Shown here in pieces: positions 15,891-27,669 of a stretch of DNA of 64,000 nucleotides. Position 1 is the first letter of the stretch. Each line of letters starts with the position of its first letter. Position numbers and translations under genes: made by a program. The stretch comes from Litoditis marina (Eukaryota > Nematoda > Chromadorea > Rhabditida > Rhabditidae). Location of the stretch: assembly GCA_964036275.1 (NCBI GenBank), contig OZ038435.1, positions 6,929,687 to 6,993,686 on the forward strand, read 5' to 3'. The notes under the pieces are model-generated. The model was given only the letters and a program-made list of their open reading frames with translations. It searched no databases and was not told where the DNA came from.

Positions 15891-16479
15891 CATTTCCCGA
15901 AGACCCCAACTGGTACAGGAACTACTCTGCGTCTCTCGCCACGTGGGATCTCTACATATTCTCTGACCTGTTACTCATGGAGAATTGATGCGATTACTAC
16001 TTTGCTCCGCATAGTAACTTAGAATTAAACTCAGACATTTTCGTAGCGGTCTCGCCAGTCCGGAACGAGAGACCGCGCAATTAGGGGAGACGCAGTCTTT
16101 GTGCTCTCGCTTCTGTAGCTGGCCAATCCTTGCAAGTTCTCAGAGAAAAAGTTCACTGATTTTCTGCGAGTTTCCACTCCAGTTTCTGTTTCAGAATCGA
16201 GTCTCGTTCGGAGTCTGAATTTCTCAACCCAAACTTTGTGGCAGAATACGTTCGATAGGGGTATTGCTTCAGCTTTATATCACATTTCTCCGAGCATTGT
16301 TACAATTTAAAATACACCTACTCTCATCGGAAGTCAAAAAACTATGGGCTCGAATAGTTCACATTTTCTACACTCGTAAACAAAACACTGAACTTTGCAA
16401 AATTAGAGTTCAACACCCACAACAGAAATCAAATATTTCCCCTGTTTGTCTCAACTTGATTCTGACCTACCAGTTTCAG

Positions 16480-16548
16480 TGCGGGAGCTGCGATAAGTGG
16501 ACCGGAAATTGTGAGTACCAGAAGAAGTACACGAATCATCTGTGTTAA
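16480..16548 (+). CDS. Possible last exon of a cysteine-rich peptide
   Basis: After CAGTTTCAG an open phase-0 segment reads CGSCDKWTGN, then CEYQKKYTNHLC and TAA: four cysteines in 22 residues, typical of a small disulfide-rich secreted peptide. No upstream signal-peptide exon was found. The segment also contains a good internal donor (AATT then GTGAGT at 16,511). It might therefore be a 31-bp internal exon of the zinc-finger gene downstream, with phase matching the candidate exon at 19,860-19,913. Undecided. Confidence 0.3.
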   Translation, partial: CGSCDKWTGNCEYQKKYTNHLC

Positions 16549-16954
16549 ATGACATATAAGTCGAGAACTATATATTATAGTGCAAAATATAACACAGCAA
16601 GACTGTGTGACAGCTGCGTTGTAACTGAAACACCACAGAAATGAATACCAGATCAGAAAAACAGAGCAAAAACCTTTATCAGAGCCATTCTGTTAACACA
16701 TTTCAAATCCAAAACGAATGTTGGTGTTCCTTGTTCTTTTACACGACTATTCTTTGATTCTTCATCATATCATAACTCTAACTGTTTGAGAACTATCCAC
16801 TGAAAACGAGCGGAGCCTGTGAAACTGTTGAGGTTTGCTCTCTCGGGATGAAGCCTAGTTGTAGTTGGATACGACCGTTCTTGGTCGAAAATCGTGAACC
16901 ACGGCCGTGCGTCCAGATAAAACAACAACGACGATTTCAACGTATTCTATATAC

Positions 16955-17085
16955 TGTTAGTCAATCGCACAGTCACGCAAAACATGTTAGACACAGCAGA
17001 ACTCAGAAACGTGCAATGACAAAGTGCACGATACCTCATTAGAGTGCTAAATTCACGTGACTATTCGATTTACTTCTAGTATATA
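16955..17085. repeat. MITE family C copy
   Basis: Full-length copy with CAATCGCACAGTCACG and CGTGACTATTCGATTTAC ends. Confidence 0.8.
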
Positions 17086-17631
17086 CTACGCAGATTATAC
17101 TGATCGCAGATAATATGTATCATGAACTGAACGCGTGAAATAAATAATCTAAACAAAAATTAAAATAAATTAAATTGAAATATTTCAAATCGATGTGAAA
17201 CCGAGAGTATCAGCCGAAATGGTTCTCCCGGCTGACTGCTGTGTTTATATCCAGGTGGCTGCCAACAGCTGACTCGAGGGATAAAAACAGTGAAAGATGA
17301 AAGATTAATCGAGAGCTGAACAACAAATGTCTGCAGTGACTCACGATTAGTAATCAGCTGGTGGTGAAATTTTCTTTTGATCAACAACAACAAAGCTTAG
17401 AAAAAAAATAAAATGTTCCCACCGAGACTTGGCAGCGTGCCTATAAATATTGAAGTCAATTTTTCACCACTTTGTAGTTTTTCAAAAAACTGCAAATTTC
17501 TGTTAGCGATTGTTCAGTTTCATAAGAACGCGTGAACAGAACATGTCTCTAGAAAACGCATATTTTCTCTAAGAAATAGGCATCCAAAAATCTTGGCACG
17601 ATGCCAATGAGTCGCAGTGGCAATGAAACGA

Positions 17632-17966
17632 GCTATATTAGTATAAAAAACGAGTGTAAAGAAAGTAAAGATTAGTTTTGGATAAATATGTACAAGAAAT
17701 ATAAAAGAAGTCCTATAAAAATATTTTGAGGAAAACACTTATCTCGCTCGGTTCAGAATTTCAAAAAAAGGATACCTAGTTTTTGGTTGTCGAAAGAAAA
17801 CTTCTGACTGCGACTCACAATAATCTAGCTTATACTCCGTTGTTTTCAAAAGAAGCGAGATTAGCATTTTCCTCAAAACATTTTTATTGGACTTCTTTTA
17901 TATTTCTTGTACATATTTATCCAAAACTAATCTTTACTTTCTTTACACTCGTTTTTTATACTAATT
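17632..17966. repeat. Foldback element, ~110-bp arms
   Basis: Left arm (TTAGTATAAAAAACGAGTGT at its outer end) and right arm (ACACTCGTTTTTTATACTAA) are near-perfect inverted copies, separated by about 110 bp. Confidence 0.8.
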
Positions 17967-18489
17967 GAACTCTTTTTCTATGGTTACGAAGTAACGGTCA
18001 TTTTTGATAAAAAATAATATTTTTGAACAATAAGCTAAACAAGGAAAGTTATGTTTTTCTATTGGAGTTTTAAACCGTGCCGTAGTGCAGAACGTTTGGT
18101 GTAGTTGTAACCTCGTTCAAGTGATAGCAAATTCTCCACTCTAGACTCCAGGCAGGAATCGAACCTTCGTTCGCCGTGCGTGAATAGAGCGTTTATCCAA
18201 TCCGCCAATGAGACATGTGAATAGGAGTGAAAACCAAGCTGTACCCGCCTGTCATGAGTTCGTCATTGGAAAACGTCTTCCTACTACACGTTAAACTGTT
18301 CTTTCATTTTTATTTTCACGAAACCGGTCTATCCATGATTTTTTGCGAGACCATTTTTGGCTCTCTCACACGTAATATTCAAATTTCAGACATACCTGAA
18401 AAATACGTATACCTCAACTTTTTTAGAGCTTTTCAAAAATGTAAGTATTTTTTGAATAAGTTAATTTTGTGCGAAACTATGCCGAGATT

Positions 18490-18585
18490 TGAGGAGGCCC
18501 GGACACTTTTGTCGCCGGCGCCGCAGCCGCCGCCGCCGCCGCCGCCCCGCACGGAAGCCATTTTTGCGAGACGTTGGGCCCTCTA
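18490..18585. repeat. GC-rich (GCC)n patch
   Basis: A CCGCCGCCG run followed by GGAAGCCATTTTTGCGAGACG. The same tail follows the GC-rich patch at 26,275-26,365 (GGAAGACATTTTTGCGAGACG), and a related GC block is at 13,600-13,680, so this is a repeat family rather than a CpG-like feature. Confidence 0.55.
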
Positions 18586-19249
18586 ACTCCTCTGAATAAA
18601 TTCTACTTGGAACGTGAATTTAGTATCTTGTAGACGTGTTGCCCTTCAGTGATTCATGCAAAAATCTAAGAAAATGGTCGACGTACTTTGAAGAAAATTG
18701 TAATAATCTGTTTTGTATTGTCTGCAGACCTTTGAACAAAAACGCACGATACCACTCTGAATCGCAGTCTGGTTCTAACGTAGTTCGTAGTAAACAGGTT
18801 TCCACATGGTGATCTTAGCATGTTTTCTAACAGGTCTCAACTCGTGGAACACGTTAGGAAAACGACGTGTTAGGTTTTGCTTCGTTGATTACATTTCATT
18901 GATTTCCTACTCGGTTGGTGGTAAGTTGCTATTTTCGTTCGTGGGTACTTTATTCCGTCTCAGTGTCAGTAGGAGAAAGCTATACCGAATACGCTAGTAA
19001 TTGCAATCTTTCTCTTGGTGTAACTTACAACGGCGCATGTTAGCGCGCAGCTAGCAATATTTTGCTCGCAGGTTCGATTCCGTCGATCGCCGAATTTCTA
19101 TAACGAGTTTTATACGAGTGAAGCTAAAGTTGAAACTTCCAGTTGATTCGATCACGATCGCCTGGAGATGTCCTTGCTGCTCAGGTCGGATTCAGTTTGT
19201 ACTACATCATTAGAAAAACAATATGTAAAAATATTGAATTTGTAGATAT

Positions 19250-19372
19250 TAAAGAATGACGATTATGTGCTCCGATCTCAGCGCTTCAGTCCTTTAAACA
19301 GCAATACATTTTTCAATTCCAGTTTAAAGGACTGACGCGCCGAGATTGGAGCACATTATCTTCCTACTTCAA
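19250..19372. repeat. MITE family B copy
   Basis: Palindromic copy, partly diverged (AGAATGACGATTATGTGCTCC start). Confidence 0.75.
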
Positions 19373-19402
19373 GTTAAATAACCTCTCTTTCACCGACACA
19401 GG

Positions 19403-19628
19403 TTTAGTTTACACCATTCCTACTGAGACTACTACAGTAACCTTCTTACAAATTTTCCGGAGGCTGTTGTGCAGCTGTAAATTTGGTTCATCAAAATTCT
19501 TCTCGTACATATACGAGAAGGGAGTGCGAAGATCATCTACCTTTCCGATCACAAGTACGTGAGGAAAACGATTCAGAAGTTCGAAAATCCTACTGTAGGA
19601 GTCTCAGTAGGAATGAAAAAGACTATAT
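19403..19628. repeat. MITE family G copy
   Basis: Ends CATTCCTACTGAGAC and GTCTCAGTAGGAATG with TATAGT-type outer tips. Other copies: 34,628-34,862, 37,822-38,206 (interrupted) and 62,665-62,899. Confidence 0.8.
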
Positions 19629-19912
19629 CCCTAATTTTCTCGTTCCGACTTTCATCGCTTAGTAGCAGTTGCACAGTGTATTTCCAAACCACCATGTCCA
19701 ATTCAGAATTATTTCCTCCAATCGTTGACCACTGACCATGGTTGTTTTTGTAAACACAATAACTGTAGTATTGAATGAGTTATAAATTCAAATGATTCAT
19801 TTCTGCTATCAAAAAAGTAAAAACCGGTTATCTCAGCGGTTTAATTATTTCAGATCCAACCACAAAACCAGTAGATGACCGGGAGACCGACAACTGTGTG
19901 AGATACCGTGAG

Positions 19913-20046
19913 TATAGTAGAAGTAAATTGAATAGTCACGTAGTGTTAGTAGTGTAATGACGGATCGTGCACGTTTTCATTGCACCTTTCTGAGTTTCGC
20001 TGTGTTGAACATGTTTCACGTGACTGTGCAACTGACTGACAGAATA
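19913..20046. repeat. MITE family C copy
   Basis: Copy adjoining a candidate donor at 19,914; inverted ends recognisable. Confidence 0.7.
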
Positions 20047-20394
20047 TTGTCACCAACATTCCGGTGATTTTGACGTTAAAACGGAGTTGAAGTTTCTCAA
20101 TCTCACTATAGAAGTCTACTTCGGGATGAAAGAGACTGTACCTTACCACAGTAATTTTGTAAATTTCGTGTTTGTGACCCATAGGACAGATATGTGTTAA
20201 ACTTGTTCCGAACGCAATGTTCTATAGTGCTCACATGAGTGGGTGACGATTAGGCTTGAACACATTGAGCTGTATGAGTTGTTTCCCTCCAAACTTTCAC
20301 AAAGTTAGTTTATTCCCATAAACTACCTATTGTGACACTCTGAACTTGTTCTTGATGTTTAAACTTGAGTTATAGGTTGTAGCTTAATGCCTTT

Positions 20395-20590
20395 GAGCTT
20401 AAAAACAGCAGCGTGCCAAAAACCTTTTAAAGACTGTTATTTAGAGAAAACATATATTTTACAGAAGGTTTCCCTGAATACGAACTATAACATTTCTATT
20501 GTTCTGAAGTATTTCAACATGTTCAAAAACAGCCTTGAAATTTCATTGGCAAGCTGCCCAAGTCTAATTGGGAAATGTGCGAACTATAAA
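20395..20590. repeat. MITE family A copy, one end lost
   Basis: Matches 1,262-1,481 closely over AACCTTT-AAGACTGTTATTTA to GGGAAATGTGCGAACTATA. Confidence 0.7.
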
Positions 20591-20713
20591 GTTGTGATGA
20601 ACGCAGTCAACAATTTGTTCAGCTTGGTTATACAAACATCGTGTTTTCGTACAATTAATTCAGTTTTCTAGTTTTCCTCTGATTTAATGTCTAAAGTACA
20701 TGTTCGTTTTCAG

Positions 20714-23498
20714 AAAACTGTCTCTTGTTCATCTTGCGGGGAGCTCGACCCGGTCCGGAGAAGCCCTGTGTGTCTGTCATGCTGCAGTCTCTGTCTGCAT
20801 GATCTGGAGGAGATCGGCATTGAGAAGGTAAATATACTGTTGGTCAATTGCAAAGTCACGTGTTACGTCTTAAACACAGCAGAACTCAGAATAGTGCAAT
20901 GACAAAGTGCACGATGCCTCATTAGAATGCTAACTCTACGTGACAATTCAATTTACTTTTTTCATAATAAGTTCTCTGTTGAATGAATCGGAGTCTCTTC
21001 AAAACACCACGATTATGTGGACCAATCCCGTGTCAACGGTCCTTTAAACTGCAATTGAAAAATGTATAACAGTTTAGACGACCGACGCGTTGGAATTGGA
21101 CCACATAACCGTCCTACTTTAACTGCAGTTTTTTGTCACGTCATGCTTAAACTTTTGCTTTTTGTTGTAAATTTTGCCAGATACTGGTACCAACCTCTCT
21201 TCTGCCAGAGTTTAGTAGCTGTGTTGTAGTTGTTGTAAAATGTCCACAGTTTGTTTCACTGTTTTTTTTTCTAGGAAGAGACTTGAATAGAGTCTCACTG
21301 TCTGTGGGGAAAAAGTAGGCAAGGAATAGTACTTTAGCGTGCTATATAGCCCTATCATTTCAACCCGAACTCCGACAGCTATTTTCAGTTGGCGCAGTTC
21401 GCGGTGTGTGGTAACTGCTGTCTCGAGGGGGAACATCACGACCATGCTCATGCCAAACGCCATGGTTTGTGTTTTTGAACATTTTGAAACTTGAAAAACG
21501 TAGACACAAAATCACGAACTCGTATGGAAGCGAAGTAAATAAATGAATATGAAATATGAATGCACTGTACTTTCTGACTTTTGCCCGCTTCCTAGCGGCG
21601 CCGCAATCCCTCGAAAAACTCATGAGATACCTCATGTGCATAAGCTTCTCATCATAATTCATTGATAACTGCGCTATAACATTGAGAATTCACGAGAAGC
21701 TCATGAGGTATCTCATAAGAAACTCTATGAACTTCTCGTGAGAATGGAGGGATTGCTACGTCGTCGGTTCTTTTGTCCTATAACCTGAGTCCGTATGCTA
21801 GAAGATCCCGGCCCCTTTATCCCATCCTGCGTCTCTTGCTTTGCCTCACTTTTCTCGTCTCTCACATGCCGGCGGGATGTAAGAGCAGAGAAATAGCGTA
21901 TGTTTGAGGAGACGCAGGATGGGATGAAGATGCCCGGATCTTCTAGCATACGTACTTTGAAGATGGATGCGAAAGCTAAAGACACTACGTGACAACCTGT
22001 TTAAAGAAGAACTATTATATGGACCAATCTCGTGTCAACGGTCCTTTAAACTGCAATCGAAAAATGTATTGCAGTTTGAAGGATTGAAACGTTGCGATTG
22101 GACCATGTAATCGTCCTTCGTTAAGGGCAACTTATTCTCGCATAAAGTTTCATACTGGTTGGTCAAACTGATGACATTTTCCATTGTTTATCCAAAATTA
22201 TGCTCGTCCCAAGTATGAGTCTATTATATTATGGAATTATTCTTATTTCAGGAACAACTCTCACAATACTACGGGCTACTCGAATGGCTTGAAGAGCTGC
22301 GCGCAACTATCATATATGCAATGTATCAGTTCATGTTCAAACGAGAAAAGGTATTACTTTCATAACAGCTTTCAAATCATAAAAGTTTTAACGACATCTT
22401 TTCAGAAGTTTTTCAGAAGTTGTATATAACAAAGTGTATGTAACTGAAACATAACCTATCGCGAATATAGGCTCAGTTGCAGCTGACGTATTTGGCAGAA
22501 CTGTGAGGCATATCATAGACTAGTGGTGGTCAACTCTCCATGTAACCGGGTTTTTTGGTAGCCTAACCGCTATTTTCCCGATTACCTCAGTAGGTAACCG
22601 GTTGGTGACCTGAAATGAAAAACCGGTTACCTTTTTCCAAAGCAAAAGGTGTTATTACCGTTAGTTTGTACGATAACCGAAATTTAATTCTGGGTTTCTT
22701 ACTGGTTACCTGTGAAGTGACCTGAAAAAAGGGTCACGAAATAAATAAAATAAAGTTACCAAAGACCGGTTGGGTTAATCAAAAAACTAGGTCACATATA
22801 GAATTGGCCTAAACTCGTTGACGCCTCTGATCAGTGTCTTGTTATAATGATGACTAGCTCTCTAAACGTAAATTGAAAACGCCAATCTCATGCATTTTTC
22901 AGACAAATAAAACAATGGAGCTGGATCTGGACAACTTCAAACCAGCAACAGAAAAACTATTGGAGGCCGCAAAGATATACAACGACATGATGAAACAAAA
23001 TAAGGTACGTTTTTTGCTCACTTCAGCACAGGCGCGCTAGAATATTGAAAATACAACTTCAACTAAAAAATGTCAACGAGCTGAACTTAGCTGAACACCT
23101 TGAATGTTTTAATTTTATCTCCCATCCTCAAACGTTTGTATTGCCCGTGGTGAATTGAATTTTCAACTGAGCCAAGGAAAAATATCTTTCACTTCATACT
23201 TTCTTTTTACTTTCAACTTTCATACTTTTCGTCAGGCAATATACAATTGTCCAGCTTTTTTCTTTTCAACTCTAACCACCTCGAGGAACAGTTTTAGCGA
23301 CTCCGTACCACCAGGTTTTTTGTAGGATCTACTAACTCTTTACTCTATTGAAAGCACACTATCACAATTTTGAAACCATCAACTTCACTTTGTGAGAATG
23401 CCAAACTTCATTTTCAGAAGTTTATGGCATCGTTGGACAGATGTGAGGATCTTCTTCTCAGAAGACCTACCGAGTGCGATTCAAGTGAGGAAGTGTGA
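20714..23498 (+). CDS. B-box-like zinc-finger/coiled-coil protein, 3' exons
   Basis: Exons 20,714-20,827, 21,389-21,464, 22,252-22,350, 22,903-23,004 and 23,418-23,498 (stop TGA). The first visible exon has paired cysteines (CSSCGELD, then CLSCCSLCLHDLEEIGIEK). The second has CGNCCLEGEHHDHAH, a Cys/His cluster like the B-box of TRIM proteins. Exons 3-5 encode a helical, leucine-rich segment (coiled-coil position in TRIM proteins), ending DSSEEV. A RING domain and start codon are not visible upstream; a possible upstream exon at 19,860-19,913 does not join in phase. Exon 2 ends in phase 1 while exon 3 needs phase 0, so a small exon is missed or one base is lost or gained. Most likely a cytoplasmic zinc-binding protein, possibly a ubiquitin-ligase relative; family level only. 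Confidence 0.55.
20836..20965. repeat. MITE family C copy in intron
   Basis: Starts 9 bp after the donor of the first visible zinc-finger exon (CAATTGCAAAGTCACG) and ends ACGTGACAATTCAATTTAC. Confidence 0.8.
21001..21121. repeat. MITE family B copy in intron
   Basis: Palindromic; GATTATGTGGACCAATCC and its inverse present. Confidence 0.8.
21590..21760. repeat. Foldback repeat with CTCATGAG words
   Basis: Outer ends GCAATCCCTCGAAAAACTC and an inverted GAGGGATTGC, inner CTCATGAGATACCTCATG. Second copy of the family at 4,870-5,010. Confidence 0.75.
21784..21965. repeat. Foldback repeat (GACGCAGGAT arms)
   Basis: Outer arms AGTCCGTATGCTAGAAGATC and its inverse, inner CCATCCTGCGTCTC and its inverse. 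Relative at 8,812-9,005. Confidence 0.8.
22001..22125. repeat. MITE family B copy in intron
   Basis: TTAAAGAAGAACTATTATATGG start and CATGTAATCGTCCTTCGTTAA end; TTAA at both edges. Confidence 0.8.
22525..22809. mobile_element. Foldback element with ACCGGTTA words
   Basis: 285 bp. Start GGTGGTCAACTCTCC and end ATAGAATTGGCC are approximately inverted. The interior has many TAACCGG/GGTTACC words in both orientations. Flanking nonamers TAGACTAGT and TAAACTCGT agree at 7 of 9 positions, consistent with a decayed 9-bp duplication. Confidence 0.6.
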
Positions 23499-23865
23499 TC
23501 GGCGTGCCACTGTAGATAGATTGCGATAATGTATTTCGCCGGTTTGCAATAAAGATCGCAGAAGTGGTATAAATTTAGAATATCAGTGAATGAGCAACGT
23601 GCCAAAGAGCGCACATGAAAAACTGTCCTATTTCGCGCGCAGCGCGAAGCGCTGTGCGAGATTTGTCTTTGGTCCGGCGAATGCGCGCTTTCATTTTTTT
23701 AGTTCACTCTTAAAAAGGTCCAATTGTGCAAATCAAAACTTTTTATGATTTGCTGACTTTCTATGGCACATTTACAAGCTATGTTTAAAATTTGATCGGA
23801 ATTGATTGAGTTTGAGCCGAGTTATGACGTTATGCGCTTCATGCAGACCGCCAACTTCCGTCGTG

Positions 23866-23890
23866 TGTGTGTGTGTGTGTGTGTGTGTGT
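23866..23890. repeat. (GT)n microsatellite
   Basis: About 12 GT units. Confidence 0.9.
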
Positions 23891-24207
23891 TGGTGCGCAC
23901 TCATGGGATATTTTTATGTGTGAACCGATTTGACTGAAAATTTGGGACACGATAGATACCCCACTCAAACCTTGGGGGCGCGAACTGTTTTTCGAAAAAA
24001 ATAATTTTTCATCAAGTTATAGGTCTTTGAAAATGTCTCTGCGTCTCTTCATTTCGTGCACTCTCTCGCCCTCTCTGTCGGGGTAAATCAAATTGCGTTA
24101 TAGCTCAGCTCAGTCCTAACCAATTCAACTAAAATTTGAAGTATGATACCACGACATGAACTGACATCGATTTAGATGTAAGTCTTCTACTGATGACGTC
24201 ATCGAGG

Positions 24208-24720
24208 ATTCTGGAGCTCGGATGACGTCATTTTTGAAAAGTGCAAAGTTGACGTCACATATATTTTCAAATGATGGTAATATCTTAGAAAGGGTCAATT
24301 AACGATGAAACTCAATTCAAGAGTAACGTATTCCGGGATTCTGGAGACCAGATGACGTCATTTTTGAAAAGTGCAAAGTTGACGTCACATATATTTTCAA
24401 ATGCTGAAAATATCTTAAAAATGGTATATTAACGATAAAACTTTATCTAAATATGACTTATTCTGGAATTCAGAAGGCCAGATGACGTCAACTTTTAAAA
24501 AAATTGACGTGAAATATGTTCTTGAATGCTGAAAGTTTCTTAAAAATGGTCAATTCACGATGCAACTTCATGCAAATATGATTTTCTGGGACTCTGAAGG
24601 GCAGATAAAGTAAGTTTTCAGAACTGCAATGTTGACGTCATATTTTTTTTGAATGATGGTAATACTTGACAAGTGGTTCATTAAGAAAACAATTTTATCT
24701 GCACCGTACAGATCAAACCA
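24208..24720. repeat. ~130-bp tandem repeat with TGACGTCA boxes
   Basis: Four diverging direct copies starting at about 24,222, 24,353, 24,482 and 24,605. Each begins near GATGACGTCA and continues to an inner TTGACGTCA and a CTTAAAAATGGT-like stretch; divergence increases to the right. No gene seen between 23,500 and 25,100. Confidence 0.7.
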
Positions 24721-25104
24721 CATACCTAAGATGTTAACTCAACGTACTCAATTATAGAGTTCCTGGTTTTGTGCACAATGGTTGGAATTTTTTGTCATTA
24801 CTTCAATTCTAGGTGCTATAACGTTTGTCATATTATTCAACAGTTGTTCTCTCTTTCGCAGCTGTGACTTGTAGATTCTAGTTTACAGGTTTGAGAAAAT
24901 ATTTTACGACTTTTGTATGTTTGTAATGAACAGTTATACTTGAGTATACTTGAGTTATTTTAATCAGTTCCCAGTGAAGACATCCCTTTTTTAATCAACA
25001 AATATATGCTGTCTCGAAATACAGCCCAGCGGTTGTGGTATTGATACGGTAGTTAGGTCAGAGCATTTGTCAGAACAGTCGCTTTAGTATAGAATGTATA
25101 CAAT

Positions 25105-25688
25105 ATTTGTATAAAAAAACGATGTAAAGTGAGAGACGATTAGCTTTTGAGATTGAACTGCATGGAATATAGAAAAGGAGGACAATAACTCAAGAGGGAA
25201 ATAAAAAATCTAATCTCGCAATTTTCATGGGTCAAAAACATTTTGTTTTTCAGTGAAAAAAAACCTTGCAGCAAACAATTAGATGAAACGTCCTAATATG
25301 ATTATCACCATTGATTCAAAAATGATAACAGAACAGAGTACACTATAAGTTTCTTGAATATTCATGTAAAGTTAGCATTCTAATAGCCTAAGTGTGCACT
25401 TTGTCGTTTCACGTTTCCGAGTTCTGCTGTGTTTAACATGTTTCACGTGACTGTGCGATAGACTGACAGTATAGCTGATTTTTGTTTCAGATACGTTTTT
25501 AGTGTAAGCGGACTTTTCTAAAAGATTTAGCATATATTTTTTGAATCAGTCTGTCAGGATGATCATGAAAATTGCGAGATTAGATTTTTTATTTCCCTCT
25601 TGAGTTATTGTCCTCCTTTTCTATATTCCATGCAGTTCAATCTCAAAAGCTAATCGTCTCTCACTTTACATCGTTTTTTTATACAAAT
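25105..25688. repeat. Foldback element, ~125-bp arms, with nested MITE C
   Basis: Left arm 25,105-25,230 and right arm 25,564-25,688 are nearly perfect inverted copies (outer ATTTGTATAAAAAAACGATG). The spacer holds a family C MITE at 25,358-25,470. Confidence 0.85.
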
Positions 25689-25914
25689 TGTCCTCATTTT
25701 CTATGTTTCCGAAGGAAATAATGAATCAATAGATAGGAAATTATGAGCATCTAATCAATTATTATTAAACTTTTTTGAACGTAACAATGAATACTAAGTT
25801 GATTTGCAGAACATAAACTGCGTTAGAACTCTGGTTAGTAAGCATTCTCTCAGAAACCGTGATCAATCCTTGATTTCGGGCAGCGCACGTGTGGCGCCGT
25901 CCATTTTTTCTTCC

Positions 25915-25990
25915 TTCGTGACGATTTGGCTCAGTCGGCAGAGCAGCGCACTACAGTTCAGTAGGCCGAGGGTTCGAATCCTTTCACGGA
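25915..25990 (+). repeat. tRNA-like sequence, probably pseudogene or SINE head
   Basis: 76 bases with a 7-bp acceptor-like pairing (TTCGTGA with TCACGGA), A box TGGCTCAGTCGG and exact B box GGTTCGAATCC. The D arm is displaced by about three bases. The anticodon arm has only four pairs, with no U33 in a seven-base loop. Promoter boxes are intact but the cloverleaf is not, so a functional tRNA is unlikely. Confidence 0.55.
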
Positions 25991-26274
25991 CAGCATTTTT
26001 GTTTTTGTTCGATTAACCTTTTTATGTAGTCAGGATCTCTACGGATTAACACAATTGTTTTTCCAATATATTTTGATCTATTCAAACCACCAAAAGGCGG
26101 AACAACAGCTCACTGCGCACACTCCGCACATCTAAAAGTGATTGTCAAAGCAGCTAAATGCAATGTTTCCAAGGCGATAAAATGACTCATTTTTAACCGA
26201 TTGGTCCAAGATTTCAGATTTACACATAACTCTGCTGTTTCTAACTATATTCCAAATTTCAGACGAATCGGTTG

Positions 26275-26365
26275 AATTCGTCGGTTTTGCGGCCGCCGCG
26301 CCACGCCGCGCCGCGCCACGCCGCGCCACGCGGCCGCCGTCGGAAGACATTTTTGCGAGACGATA
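26275..26365. repeat. GC-rich repeat (CGCGCCACGC)
   Basis: Tandem CCGCGCCACG-like words followed by GGAAGACATTTTTGCGAGACG, the same tail as at 18,555. A palindromic GCGCAGCGCTTCGCGCTGCG lies nearby at 26,540, in inverse relation to 23,640-23,660. Confidence 0.6.
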
Positions 26366-26954
26366 TTCAGCATAACTGTAGATCACTGGTCGCACATTAA
26401 ATATCGAATAGTTCAATGATAAAGCCTTTCCTCCTCTATCTCTTTCCATCAAAATCTCAAAAATCCGTTCAGGAGTTTTTGAGAAAATGGCATAAAACCA
26501 CTTTTGAAAGTCCGCAATGTTGTGATCAACAACTAATCTGCGCAGCGCTTCGCGCTGCGCGCGATTATTACATCTTTTTTTCACCTATGTTCTTTTCATC
26601 ATTCTCTTTTTTGGCAACCTTTCGCGTTTCGAACTTTCGTTCCGTTATTACACACTGTGTAATAAATATTTGATTTGATTGATTTGAGTATATTGGTATT
26701 TTTCGGTTTTTGTAGCAGTAACTGCTCCATTTGAGAGTAGTTGTCTAAGGGGCGCACAGCAGAAGACAAATCTTACATTCGTTGGGCCCCCACTTTTTCA
26801 TGAATTTTTCTCTTTTTGTATACATGCCGTAGGTATGTGGTTTGATCTGTTTTTGTAAAGCTGTCAACAAAATTATGGTAATTACATTAATAAAAATAAT
26901 AAAAAGTTCACTCGCATAGGTGAAACACAATACCAATTATGAAAGTATCCAGTT

Positions 26955-27069
26955 AATGCTAATAAGGAATGACAATAATGGCCTGCTAATTAGGAATCGT
27001 GCACTTTGTCATTGCACGTTTCTGAGTTCTGCTGTGTTTCATGTTCCACAATTGACTAGCAGTATAGTA
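26955..27069. repeat. MITE family C copy
   Basis: Core CATTGCACGTTTCTGAGTTC conserved; one end shortened. Confidence 0.65.
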
Positions 27070-27412
27070 GTTTGTTCTTACACTTTTCTTGTATTTAACC
27101 TCTGGGTAGCTCTACTATATTTTCGAAATTTCGCCATTCCACTAGGTAATGTGAACGATGATAAATAACAACAGAAAAACTATTTTAGTATATCAGTTTA
27201 TTCTGATGTTCGGAATAGTCTATACCCAAATATGATTCTTTGCGTGGCTTCAATAGAGTCAAGACTTACTACGTCAACAAGGAATATTCCGAGTGTGCAG
27301 TGACAAACATATCTAGAGGGCAGTCAAACAACAGAATTGAACAACAATTCGAAGTAATATAGTCAATCTTGTTTGTATAAGATAGTTTCGGTATTTTTAT
27401 GATACTTCATAA

Positions 27413-27550
27413 GTGAAAAGTCAAGGGAAGAAAAGGCCCTAGAAGGGGGGTTTCGGGGCCGAAATCGCGGGCCTAAAAGGAACCTTTTAGGCCCGCGATT
27501 TTGGGCCCGAAACCCCCCTATTAGGGACTTTTATTCCCTTGACTTTTCAC
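27413..27550. repeat. 138-bp hairpin, downstream of channel gene
   Basis: Two ~67-base arms (GTGAAAAGTCAAGGGAA at the outside, GGCCTAAAAGG at the inside) form a nearly complete stem with a 4-base centre near 27,481. It starts about 120 bp beyond the channel stop codon on the minus strand, so it may lie in the 3' UTR. Confidence 0.9.
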
Positions 27551-27669
27551 CTGAGTTCTGACTAAAATGCTCATTTTTTTTAAATTTCGCATCACTTTCA
27601 GTTAACTTAGAAGCTATTCGACCGATTTTGAAATGTTGCGACTTGCGATGAAATAATACTCGAGACTTG

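Noticed and set aside
18806..18997. Plus-strand frame with a hydrophobic start, possible first exon of the zinc-finger gene
   Set aside because: There is a good donor (GGTG, GTAAGT at 18,922), but no phase-compatible join to later exons and no conserved motif.
25915..25990. Functional tRNA gene
   Set aside because: A and B boxes are good, but the D arm is out of place and no normal anticodon loop can be drawn.
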